The notes under the pieces: generated by a model
What the model was told of the DNA's origin: nothing
What the model saw: the letters and a program-made list of their open reading frames with translations, nothing else
Databases searched by the model: none
Translations under genes and position numbers: made by a program
Source: Plectosphaerella cucumerina
Lineage: Eukaryota; Ascomycota; Sordariomycetes; Glomerellales; Plectosphaerellaceae
Length of the DNA stretch: 64,000 nt
Direction of reading: 5' to 3'
Assembly (NCBI GenBank): GCA_020746995.1
Contig: JAGPXD010000001.1
Coordinates: 7,316,001 to 7,380,000, forward strand
Shown here: positions 45,335 through 55,217 of the stretch, in pieces
How the letters are laid out: each line of letters starts with the position of its first letter
Numbering within the stretch: position 1 is the stretch's first letter

Positions 45335-46658
45335 GCCTAGAAGTCTTTTGCCACTTGTTAGCCAGTGTTCCAATGAAGAAATGCTAGACAGAAATAGACA
45401 AGAAGCTATTGCGATCAGTCGAAAGATGAAAAGTCTCATACGTAATCTACATATTTTGTGTGTTCAGGATTAGCATGGAATATGTTTTCTTCATCATTGC
45501 AATGTTGTGTCTGTGCGGCGCGCGCGAAGAAAGAAAATGTTCTTGTGTTACCTTTTCAGGGCGGGGAGCCTGGGTTCAACCGTGAGGCCAATTGCCCAGG
45601 CTCCAGCCTCGACCGAGACAAGTGGTGCGACGACCCAGACTGTGGAAAGCTGGGTCAGCCCAATCCCCCGAGCAACTATGCAGCATGGTGCGTTGTTGAA
45701 GGCATCATTCAGTGCGAATTGTCTCCGTCTTGTGGTGTCGGTATTTGATAGTACTTGCATTGGCATCATAGAAGCCTGCAGGTGCGAGCGCAGCGTCGAG
45801 GAAATACTCACGGTACCTGGAAGCAATGTCAGCAACAGACTCGGACGAAGAGACCGATGGTAGAAGCTGGGCATGTGTGGCTTTTCAGTACGTCCTGTTT
45901 GGCTTGGACAAAAAAGGTCAATCAGCATAGAGGCGAACCTCTAAGACTGGGGCGACAACAGACTCATCATAGTCACGATGGTGGTGGAGGGGAATGGGCG
46001 GTGGGAGGGGAAGATGTGCGCTTACCAGTCCAGCACCAGCCGCAGCAGAATAAGGCGCTTCCATTCCAGGAGGCCATCGCTGCGGCTGTGCGACCGCGAA
46101 CTGCATCGCGGCCGAGAAATGGAGAAAGGGTAGAAGAGAGAGGTCGAGGTCGGTTGTTGGTGAGGAATGAAGAAGGGTTCGAGAAGAAAATGCAAGATCT
46201 GGATTTTTTTAAAAGGTTGCTGAAGCTGCAGTGGCCCGTGCGCATACCGCGGCGAGGTGGGTCCGCCCCACCGACGCGCTGCGGTTTGGACACAGGACGG
46301 TGCAGGCGCTCTGCAGACTTGGGATTTTACTTAAGCCAGCCTCATTCCGCGCTCCGGCGCGCGGGCGCACCTGCTTTCATCGAGTCGGACAGGCAGACAA
46401 GCACATCAAATACACTGAACCAAACACCGACGACACGACTCCGACGACGATCCCCTCACGAAGAGAAGCCTGCGCCGTATATACTATCCATCTCGAACAA
46501 CACGTTTCCACATTCTAGGACGTCCTCATCTCGCTCGCATCTCGCCCGCATACGGTGCAGCAGTTCCGTATCAGCCACTTGGAGTGTCACTCACTCACCT
46601 CCCCCTCGACTACGCCACCGCTCGAACCCGCCGCATCGCGAGAGCCTCACCACCCACC
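45335..46658. other. Intergenic region upstream of NC2-beta
   Basis: 1.3 kb. A 453-codon plus-strand ORF (from 45755, no ATG start, running into the NC2-beta first intron) has no domain and is rejected. The last 150 bases before 46659 are C/A-rich and look like an mRNA leader. Confidence 0.4.
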
Positions 46659-47643
46659 ATGTCGGACCACGAGTTTGGAGGTTGGTGCCTTGCGTGTTTC
46701 CAGAGTTTTCCATTTTTCTTTTGCTTGTGTCCCAGATACTTGAGTTTGCCCTTTATTCACTCGATGGCTTCCATCTTTTTTCTGCCCTGCAGAGTGAATG
46801 GTTGGCTGGCTGGTTCTTTCCTGCGGACAACGACTTGGCGATCCGCAAAGAAGACGGGAAGTCTCCCACTCGCGATGTCTGTTTTAGGCTGCGAGTCTCC
46901 GCTGTTTTCCATATCTGGGCAGACCTCCCATCCGCGCATCAAGCCCTCTACCCAAACAACTGCAGCCTCCCGAACCTGTACTCTCCGCAGCAAACGGATA
47001 TCTGCCCATCTCCCCCTTGCTCCAGCTCCCCATCGCTCACCATGCCGAAGAGCAAGACTGAGAAGTTCTGGGATGCCATGGACGGCATTGGTCCGTCAAA
47101 TGTTGCGATCTTATGAGTCCCGAAGCTGACTTGTCATCATAGCAAACGACGACCTCTCTCTGCCAAAAGGTGAGTTATATCCTAAGCTTGTCGTCTTGAC
47201 CACCATCTGACCCCAACAGCAACTGTTCAGAAGATCGTCACCGAGATCCTCCCACCCGCCGCAGGCGTTGCCTTCTCAAAGGAGGCCCGCGACCTGTTGA
47301 TCGAGTGCTGCGTTGAATTCATCACCCTCATCTCCTCCGAGGCCAACGAGATCTCCGAAAAGGAGGCCAAGAAGACCATTGCTTGCGATCACATCACAAA
47401 GGCTCTCGAGCAGCTCGGCTTCTCCGACTACGTCGCGGCTGTCGTCGAAGCCGCGCAAGAGCACAAGGAGGTGCAAAAGGTAGGACTCACTTCCGGGGGG
47501 CGGTACCGTCTTTGGACATGACTGACACATCACAGGGACGCGAGAAGAAGGCAAACAAGTTTGCCAACAGCGCCATATCGATGGAGGAACTCGAGAGGCT
47601 TCAGCAGGAGGCATTTGCCGACGCGGCCAACCGCCACGCCTGA
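46659..47643 (+). CDS. NCB2: Negative cofactor 2 beta subunit (DR1/NCB2), histone-fold transcription regulator
   Basis: Exons 46659-46680, 47143-47169, 47220-47479 and 47536-47643; 138 residues. The start MSDHEFG joined to ANDDLSLPKATVQKIVTEIL is close to the usual fungal NC2-beta N-terminus. The histone fold covers residues ~13-95 (GVAFSKEARDLLIECCVEFI, then CDHITKALEQLGF). NC2-beta pairs with NC2-alpha (BUR6/DRAP1), binds TBP on DNA and blocks TFIIA/TFIIB entry. The first intron is long (462 nt) with a weak GTTGGT donor. It contains a second ATG exon at 47042-47090 that splices in the same phase, so two N-termini are possible. Confidence 0.9.
47042..47090 (+). other. Possible alternative first coding exon of NC2-beta
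   Basis: ATG at 47042 opens MPKSKTEKFWDAMDGI and stops at a GTCCGT donor in phase 1, the same phase as the upstream MSDHEFG exon. Joined to 47143 it gives DGI-ANDDLSLPKATVQ. It is preceded by a C/T-rich leader-like stretch. Use of this exon would need a second promoter inside the first intron. Confidence 0.45.
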
Positions 47644-47964
47644 GCTGGCCTTGTTGCTGCTTGACGATGAAATGCTCTGTCGGTTTGGGATTCGGGTCTG
47701 GCGTTATTAGCGAATTATGGGCGGACATGACACGACAGGAGTCGTGATTGGACTCGCATACAACTCTGCACCCTTGCCCTCTTCTGATGATCGTTGTGTG
47801 ATGTGACCAAGCCACTCATGATTGTCTTCATATAACTCAAAATACATGCCGGTTCGTGTATACCTCGGCAGCCTATACAAATCGTAATTCAACACCCCAA
47901 ACGCCACAGGCCAGGTCGTATAGTATAGTAGCAGATCTTCCCCTTTCCTCCTTTATCCAGGCCC
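47644..47964. other. Convergent intergenic region
   Basis: About 320 bases between the stop codons of NC2-beta (plus) and the small membrane protein (minus). Holds both 3' ends; nothing else seen. Confidence 0.4.
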
Positions 47965-48631
47965 TCAGTACAGTCGCCGCTGGTAGTACACCGGCTGATC
48001 GTCGTAGGACAGCCGTTTGATCTCCTCCTTGATCAGTCGCCTCCGCTCCGCCCTGCTGATGGGCTTCTGGTCCTCCGCCTCCGGGTCTGGGTGTAGCTGG
48101 TTCTTGTCCGAGAGCTTCTTCACGTTCTTCTCCCGCTCCGGAGCGTCCATCGCATCAGCCTCGAGCATCTTCTGACGCAACTCTTTCTCCAGCTCCAGCC
48201 TCGGGCCGATCTGCAGCTCGTCTTGCTTGACGCCTCCCAGGATCATCTTCTGCGCGTCCCGTCCCTCAGGCTTGACCTCCAATATCAGAGGCTCTTTCGC
48301 GCCAACCTCGGCGCCAGCCTGGGAGTTCACCACAACAATTGTGCCATCTTCGAGCTCGGTCGTCGCCGACCGGAAGCGATCGGGAAGGTGTGGTTTCGGC
48401 GAGGGGTAGAGTTCGGCCTGTTTGATCGCGTTGCGCAGCTGTGTGACTGTCCGCTGCTGGATGACATAGCCGCTGAGAAAGAGCGCGGTGCTGCAAGAGA
48501 GAACTGCAGTTGTTAGCTTGTTCGAGGACGGCATGCGCTACCATTCCACAAGTTGGAATGCGGGCGCGCTTGGCGGCCTTACTGATTATGCCGGTGATGA
48601 TCCCCGAAACCTGCGACGAGGTCAAGAGCAT
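47965..48631 (-). CDS. Single-pass membrane protein with charged C-terminus, fungal hypothetical
   Basis: Two minus-strand exons, 48631-48583 and 48503-47965, with a 79-nt intron; 195 residues. Splicing GIITGII onto ILSCSTALFLSGYVIQQRTV completes a single membrane helix at residues ~9-33, which supports the junction. The soluble part has a small beta-rich block (ELEDGTIVVVN...EPLILEV), then a long charged helix (LELEKELRQKMLEADAMDAP) and a basic C-terminus (AERRRLIKEEIKRLS) ending in YYQRRLY. No enzyme motif. The topology and size resemble mitochondrial inner-membrane accessory proteins, but I cannot assign a function. Confidence 0.75.
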
Positions 48632-48953
48632 GGCGGCGAGCGTGGCGAACGGGATGTATTTCGAACGGTATCTCTTTCAAATAGATGGGCTGTACAGCGA
48701 CGGATTTGATGAATGAATTCAATGACGATTCTGGTCCTGTCGAGCAAGGCTGTGGAGGGGAGCGGTTGGTGGCATGAATGATGCATGTTGACTTTGTTGG
48801 CCGAGCAACAATCGATAAGTCCACCCAAAAATGTCACCCCGGCTTTTCGATGCGACTTGCAGCCAACCTGAAACCCCACCGACTGACCATCAACATCACC
48901 ACGTCCCGATCCCGCATCCCGATCCGAATCCTGCTGCCTCCGCTGCCGCCGCC
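48632..48953. promoter_or_regulatory. Divergent promoter region, membrane protein / PRP38
   Basis: 322 bases separating two divergent genes; both promoters must fit here. No distinct element identified. Confidence 0.4.
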
Positions 48954-49802
48954 ATGGGCAAGCCCGATCCCTCCATCATCCAGGCAGATGAGCGCCGCTT
49001 TCTGGACGAGCGCGGCTCCGGCGCCGCGCTCGCGCCCAACGGCGAAAACCCGGCCAAGATCATGGAAAAGGCCGTCGTCGATCGCATCGTCGACTCGTTC
49101 TACTGGAAGGAACAATGTTTCGCCCTCAACGAGGCCTCCCTCGTCGATCGCGTCGTCGAGCACGTCACATTCATTGGAGGAACATATGGCAATGCGCAGA
49201 AGCCTACACCCTTCATCTGTCTCGCCCTCAAGCTTCTCCAGTTGGCGCCGTCGCCAGCCGTTATCGACGAGTACTTGTCCTATGGCGGCGAAAGGTTCAA
49301 GTACCTCCGCGCCTTGGGCCTTCTGTACGTTCGCATGACGCAGAAGCCCGTCGACGTCTACCGCACGCTCGAGCCGTTCCTCGTCGACCGCCGAAAGCTG
49401 CGCCGCAAGGCCCGCTCCGGCACAAGCCTGACCTTCATCGACGAGTTCGTCGACGAGCTCCTCACACAAACAAGGGTTTGCGGTACGAGCTTCAGGGAGC
49501 TGCCGAGGCGGACGGATTTGGTCGACCTGGGTGAGCTGGAGGAGCGAGAGAGCCCTCTGGGAGATATCGACGAGCTGCTGGACGCCGAGGAGGAGGAAGA
49601 GCAAAAACGGAGGGAGAGTGGAGATGTTTCCGAGGTAGAAGCAAGCGAGGACAGAATGGAGGTTGATGCGCCAAGGAGAGACCAGCAGAGGAGTCGGTCG
49701 AGGAGTCAATCCAGAAGTCGGTCCAGAAGTCGATCCTCAAGCCGGTCTCGCAGCCCGCCCCGGCGCGACGAAAGGTCAAGAAGTCGCCACAGGACACCAT
49801 GA
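48954..49802 (+). CDS. PRP38: Pre-mRNA-splicing factor PRP38 with C-terminal RS domain
   Basis: Single exon, 282 residues from the ATG at 48954 (context GCCGCCATGG). The PRP38 domain covers ~35-200: VVDRIVDSFYWKEQCFALNE, then GGTYGNAQKPTPFICLALKL and YLRALGLLYVRM, ending with the LPRR segment. Prp38 is a tri-snRNP protein needed for spliceosome activation. After an acidic block (DAEEEEEQKRRES) the protein ends in a run of RS dipeptides (~240-282), as in metazoan and many filamentous fungal homologues but not yeast Prp38. RS domains are usually phosphorylated by SR kinases. Confidence 0.95.
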   Translation: MGKPDPSIIQADERRFLDERGSGAALAPNGENPAKIMEKAVVDRIVDSFYWKEQCFALNEASLVDRVVEHVTFIGGTYGNAQKPTPFICLALKLLQLAPSPAVIDEYLSYGGERFKYLRALGLLYVRMTQKPVDVYRTLEPFLVDRRKLRRKARSGTSLTFIDEFVDELLTQTRVCGTSFRELPRRTDLVDLGELEERESPLGDIDELLDAEEEEEQKRRESGDVSEVEASEDRMEVDAPRRDQQRSRSRSQSRSRSRSRSSSRSRSPPRRDERSRSRHRTP

Positions 49803-49932
49803 GCGCATGATGAAGAAGTCGGTTGAAAACAAACCAGATATACCCCCAAGGTACGCCAGTAAACTGTGGGTATCATTTTCCTCTCTAACGTACATATCAT
49901 ACAGAGACATCATCCAATCCTCTCCCTCCACA

Positions 49933-51506
49933 CTACGTCTCAGCCTCCAGGAGATCGGCCAGCTGCTGTGCTGTGCTTAGCAGCGCCTGATCGTCCCAGT
50001 ACTGTCCGATCAGCTGCAAGCCGGCCACTGCACGGCTCTCGTCCGCATCGGACGCGAGCTTCTGGACCTTCGTCGGGATGCTAATGGCAGGCAGTCCCGC
50101 CAAACTGGCCGGGACGGTGAAGACGTCGTTTGTGTACTCCTGCACGGGCGTCTGGGAGCTGACCGTGTCGAGGCGTGGCGCAAACGTCGGGGCCGTCGGG
50201 CAGAGGAGGAAGTCAACCTGCTTCGGGCCAAGCTTGTTCTCCAGAAGCACATCGTCGGACATCTCGCTAAGGTCGAACTGCTGCGCGTCGTAGAGCGGGT
50301 TGGCGACCCTGAAGACGCGATCAAAGTCGCGCTGCACGAGCCTGCGCACCATTTGCGCCTGAATAAAGTAATTGTCCATCGCCTCGGAGCTCAGACTGTA
50401 TGACCCGAGAAGGATGCGCCGCTGGACCTCTTCGCCGAAACCCTCGCCCCTCGTCTTGGAGTAGAGCACTTCACCCGCCGCGTCGCTCTCGTCACCGCGC
50501 ACGCCGTAGCGCACACCGTCGTACTTGGCGAGGTTGGACGACGCCTCTGCCGGTGCGATAATGTAGTAAGCCGAAAGTGCATGTTTCGTCGAAGGCAGGG
50601 ACACGGGAACGCATTCGTAGCCGGCCTTAGAGAGTGCCACCATGGCCTGGGTCCAGGCAACGCGGATCCGCGGGTCCAGCTCCTCGATGTTGTACTCCTG
50701 AGGGATGCCGATTCTGAAGGGTCGCTCCCGCGGTATCTCCTGGTGGTCGAAACGAAACTTCTCCGACAACGACGTTGGGTCTCTTGGGTCGTGCTTGAGG
50801 TGGAGGCCGTGATCGAAGATGACGTCTCGCAGATGCTCGACCTTGGTAGCCAATAGCCCGACGGTGTCGAGAGAGTTGGCGTAGGGGACGACGCCGAACC
50901 TCGACAGCATCCCGTATGAGGGCTTGTAGCCGACGACGCCGCAGTAGGCCGCGGGCAGGCGGATGGAGCCGCCTGTGTCTGTACCGAGGGCGATCTCGGC
51001 GTCGCCGACTTTGACGGCCACGGCGCTGCCGCCAGAGCTGCCGCCGGCCGAGGTATCCGTCTCCGACAGCGGGTTCTTGACGGGCCCGCTGGCTGAGTGC
51101 ACAGAGTGCGAGCCCATTCCGAACTCGTCCATGTTGGTCTTGCCCACCACAGTGCCGCCGCACTCGCGCAGCTGGCGCACAATGGTGGCCTCAAACGGGC
51201 TCGGGTGGTTCGAGAGAACGGCGGAGCCACATGTTGTCGGAAAGTCTTTCGTCGCGATGTTGTCCTTGACTGCCAACCGAAACGCGGTCAGGTCGCCGGC
51301 CGGCGGGCGCGGCACAGCCTCGGGCTTCGCTGGCTTGTGTTAGCTCAGGCGGCATGTTGGAGCAGATGGAGCAGCTTGCCTCGGGTGATGAAGTGGTTGT
51401 GGTCGTGGAGACATCTGGCTTGGCTCAATGAGGCTCGCCAGTGTCTTGCCGTGGCCGCCGCCACCGGCCGCGCAGAGACTCGTCGCAGCGTGACATGAGA
51501 GGACAT
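49933..51506 (-). CDS. Glutamyl-tRNA(Gln) amidotransferase subunit A, mitochondrial (amidase signature)
   Basis: Two exons, 51506-51380 and 51329-49933; 507 residues. The first exon is a basic, acid-poor mitochondrial presequence. The amidase core follows: Lys64 in AVKDN, the cis-Ser in SAGGSSGGSA (about Ser140) and the nucleophile Ser164 in GTDTGGSIR, with the spacing expected for GatA. The enzyme releases ammonia from glutamine and, with GatB and a small partner, converts Glu-tRNA(Gln) to Gln-tRNA(Gln) in mitochondria. The 50-nt intron appears to use a GC donor (AG|GCAAGC) with a good CTAAC branch site and CCAG acceptor; no GT donor gives an open frame. Confidence 0.88.
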
Positions 51507-51735
51507 GTGGCTCGACTGGGGTAGTTGTCAATGGGGTAGAAAGCTGACCAGAGGTTTGAGCTCCCGTGCAGACGAAGGCATCACACTGCATCATGCACGC
51601 CGCCCCACCATTGGCTGGATTACTAATCAATACCTCGTTTTGACGTCTCTCAGTGAATCTTCGACTGTGAAGCAAACCGGGTTACCAAACGGCAGAAGTC
51701 GAAGCATCACAGTCGTCCCGACTCGACTTTCTTGC

Positions 51736-51854
51736 ACATACGACCATAGCCACGAGAGAACACGGGATCCCGTCCGCTCTCCCATAGTTAAACTCGTGAG
51801 CGCCGGATTAGTAGTTGGGTCGGTGACGACCAGCGAATCCCCGGTGTTGTATGT
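51736..51854 (+). rRNA. 5S ribosomal RNA
   Basis: A 119-nt sequence starts ACATACGACCATAG and ends GTTGTATGT, so the two ends pair as in fungal 5S rRNA. Internal landmarks match: GATCCCGTCCGCTCT, AGTTAAAC and the GGATTAGTAGTTGGGTCGG box C region, then CCAGCGAATCCCC. It stands alone between GatA and a transcription-factor gene, as expected for the dispersed 5S genes of filamentous ascomycetes. Stems look intact, so it is probably functional. Confidence 0.95.
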
Positions 51855-51859
51855 TTTTT
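51854..51859 (+). terminator. Pol III terminator of 5S rRNA gene
   Basis: A run of six T on the coding strand immediately at the 3' end of the 5S rRNA. Confidence 0.8.
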
Positions 51860-52003
51860 CCTCGCGGAATGTCGGGTGGGAGAGCTTTACCATTCTGCAG
51901 ACTTCAGAAATTCCAACATGTATATTAGAGTAGAAAAATCCTAGATACTTCTTTTACCACGGATGGTCTGGCGGTTCATGAAAACAGAGCCTGAAAGAGG
52001 TCA

Positions 52004-54120
52004 TCAATCTGCCGCGGTAATTTCCTGGACCAGAGCAGAAAGCCGTGACGACTCCAGATCCCCTAGGCCGCCCCGCCCGCGCATAAGACTCGCAGGCCAA
52101 TGGCTGTGTATGGCCTGCTGCCGGCCTCTCTGGGCTTCCTCATCATCGTCCGGGATGCTGGCGATGCCCTTCATCAAGGACGCCTCCTCCGGTTGCATAT
52201 TGCTCTTGATGACCCGGAACAGCGTCTGGCCTAGATGATGGCTCTTACCCTGGTCTATGAAGCCCTTGGTAACAAGGAAAAGCGTGGAACGTATGGCCTC
52301 CCGCTCAGCTTGCGACGTTTCTCCTTTGAGTCTGTCTAGGCACATGAAAGCCATGATGGCCAAAGGCTGGATGAGAATCGAAAAGAGGGCGTCGAAGCCG
52401 TGGCGTAGGTAGTAGACGCGGAGAAGCGTTTCCATATTCTTGACGGAGTTTTGCACAACGGTAAGAGGGAGGGGATCGGCGGATGATTGCTGGACCAGAG
52501 GTTGGTAGAGCGTCATCTTGGCATGGTGGAACTCGTTGCTGAAGGAGATCAGTTTAGGGCAAGCATGGGGAATATGGCCAAGCACTCGGTTACTCACTGG
52601 AGTTGGAAATGGGACGGATGGACAATCCATCTGGGTCTCAAGCACTCTGGGAGCTGGTCGTACCATGCGTCCAGCAGGTGAGCATAGTACCCCGCCAGCT
52701 CCCGAGTCACCACAGTCCCTGGCTCGAAGTACGCCTTGGCAGCGCTGGCCATGATGATGCGCAAGCGACAACGCTCCCGGAACATGTGAGCAAAAAAGAC
52801 TCGCGACAAGGTCTGAGCCAGAGGGTACTTGACCCAAACCTCGCCATACCAATTGGTCTCTTCTGTTGGGTCAGGCGTGGGAGCTGCCGGTAAACTCTTG
52901 ATGTGCGGTGGGTGCATGAAGTGGAACGCCGCGAGTCTGGGTGTTTGTCAAGTCAGTAAAGTGTCAGCTATTAGACATGCTATGCCGGAATTGAAGCTTA
53001 CGCATCTAGCGAGTAAAGAACCCAGGCCGTGAAGGCCCAGCCAGTCCTCTCTCGCTTGGACAACCTCGGGGGCGGACCCTCCAGCAGGCGCATTTCATGG
53101 GCAAGACGAATGCCATGGTGCAAGTACTTCTTCCCGATGGTGTCGAGGCCGCACATGCTGTGTATGGTGGAGTTGACGAGCAGCGATGAACAGAAAGTGG
53201 TGCGACTTGCGGCCATGTCTTCTAGGAAGATGTCCTTCTGGAAGGGTGTGTTGAAGAGATATTCGATTCTGAAGAAGGTGGCCAGGAGCTGCCGCATCAG
53301 GGTATCATCGGTGCACACAGACGTCCATTGTGAAGGTTTCACCGAGGAGAGTCGCGGCTCGACAACCTCTGCGGCGTGGACGGGCTTTAGATAGGGGCTC
53401 TGGTAGTCGGCAGTGCCAAATTTCTGTAACAGGACGGACACGTCTCTTCCCATACTTGCGGCGGTCTGCGCGCGAGGAAGCAGGGACGCCGACTCGAAGA
53501 GCATGGACTCAAGGTAGGGGTTGTCCGAGAGTAAGGAGGCAGGCATTTCGGCGATGTACGGGAATTCGAAGCGAAGGCGGGCTTCGGGGATGACGGCAAG
53601 CTGGACGAGGAGGTCACCTGTCTCGACGTGGCTCAGGATGGCATCGACGCTGACGCCGGACCGGAGTCGGCCCAGGATGTCCTGCACCTCGTGTAGTGGC
53701 CGGGTCTGCAGGAGCTGGACGAGCTCGGCGTACTTTGTGCTCTCGCTCCGGGCCTCTGCGTATTTCCTCTTGCGCGCCTGGGCATGAGTCTCGGCTCCAT
53801 CCGTCTCGTAGAGACAGTCGAGCTTGCGACGCCGGCAGAGACTGCAAGCCGGACGTTCGCCAGAGCACTTCAGGTTTGATGTTGTCAGCTAGCCATACCC
53901 ACGTAGGAGAGAAGAGCTCTAGATCTGGAACGGCACGCACCTTGGCCTTGCGGCTACGACACGTGTTGCACGCTGCATTGATGGTGATCCGACGAGGGAC
54001 AGCACCGCCGTTGGAGCCGGGCGGCGGAGTTGGCGGCGGTGGCAGCCTGCGGTCCTGAGCAAGTACTGGCACGGGCAGCAGAGGGCGAAGTGGGCAGTGG
54101 GCGTCGGCCGGGTCAGACAT
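52004..54120 (-). CDS. Zn2Cys6 fungal transcription factor
   Basis: Four exons: 54120-53941, 53867-53002, 52936-52598 and 52538-52004; introns of 73, 65 and 59 nt; 639 residues. A Pro-rich start precedes the binuclear zinc cluster CNTCRSRKAK|CSGERPACSLC...C with Cys51, 54, 61, 68, 71 and 78. The first intron falls inside the cluster, a common position in this family. A basic segment and short coiled coil (ARKRKYAEARSESTKYAELV) follow. The remaining ~450 residues fit the fungal-specific transcription factor domain (YLFNTPFQKD, GIRLAHEMRLLEG). It should bind CGG-containing sites. Target genes are not evident from neighbours. Confidence 0.92.
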
Positions 54121-55217
54121 GGCTGTTCACCGCCGAAGCAAGTATGAGGGCAAGGCAGGTGTGGTGTGGCGGGATGAGGGGAAGCTGATGAGGACGGGGC
54201 GCGGAGTTCTTGGAGGACTCGTGCTAGAAAAGGACGCTTGTGTACAGACTTGAACGCCCTTGGTGATCACATTTGGCACCTTGCCATGCAGTGATCAGCG
54301 GGGGGAACGGTCTTGTATTTGTATACCACCATGTTTCCTCGTCCCCTTGTCGAGCTGTGCCAAGATGACATTGGATTCGTCGTCTCAGACGGCAGGCTGC
54401 CGAACAATAAGTAGGGGTCTCGATGCCTCGATCCCTCAACAAGCCGGGATATGCCTCGTATCGTCGCGTTGATGGCCCAGTCACTCGAGGCCAGATGCTC
54501 CGGGAAAAGGAACGTCCCCTTGCCCAGCGCGTTCCCACACCCCGGCGCCCCCCTCGTCAGCCCGTTCACAACCTGAGTCAAACGTCCCCGAACCCTCACC
54601 TCACCAAGCCGGAGGTTGCTCCGCGTCCGCCCTCTCTTCCTCTTGAGCTTGACCGCTTGAGCACTCAGACCGAATACGCCCATGATGCGTGCCGTTCCGT
54701 CGCCCGTCGCGGGCCAAAGGGCAGCCAGTTGGAAGAAACCCGGTGGGTGGTAGAGCTGCAGCGAGCCGAGGGCAACCATCACACTCACGCTCACGTTGTT
54801 GGACATGAAGCTGTGGACCGGTGGCGTACCAGGGTCTCCGACCCACATGGCGCGACTGGTGAAGCGGAGCGATCGCCGTCTCCCGCAATTGGCTGGATCT
54901 GGCCGCAATCTGGCACGGGGCCTGCATGAGGTGGGGCCGGCAAGGTCGCCTGAGCTGCTAGAGAGATACTCTGTCTTGGCTGCGATCTCGGTGGCCGGAC
55001 AAGTGTCTCGATATCTGAGTCCCTGACGTAGCGCGCTCCTTGCCCCAGGGAGCTATGGCACCTTGGTGGCCGGCCACCGGACAACGGAGGCAGGCACCAC
55101 CAGGGTGACACTCGACCAGCTGCCTGCCGAGTCCGCGTGTCTACCTTATCTGTTCCACCTTCACCTCCGCGGCTCGCGACAGCTCTGTACCATCCCTCTG
55201 CAGCGCCGACTCGGACA
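54121..55217. promoter_or_regulatory. Divergent intergenic region between Zn2Cys6 factor and phosphoesterase
   Basis: About 1.1 kb with both divergent promoters. ORFs on both strands (up to 213 codons) show no domain. A CGG-rich character is present, but no clear paired CGG site stands out. Confidence 0.4.

Noticed and set aside
45755..47116. 453-codon plus-strand ORF overlapping NC2-beta
   Set aside because: Begins at a non-ATG codon, has no domain, and runs through the NC2-beta 5' leader and first intron. It is explained by chance in GC-rich DNA.
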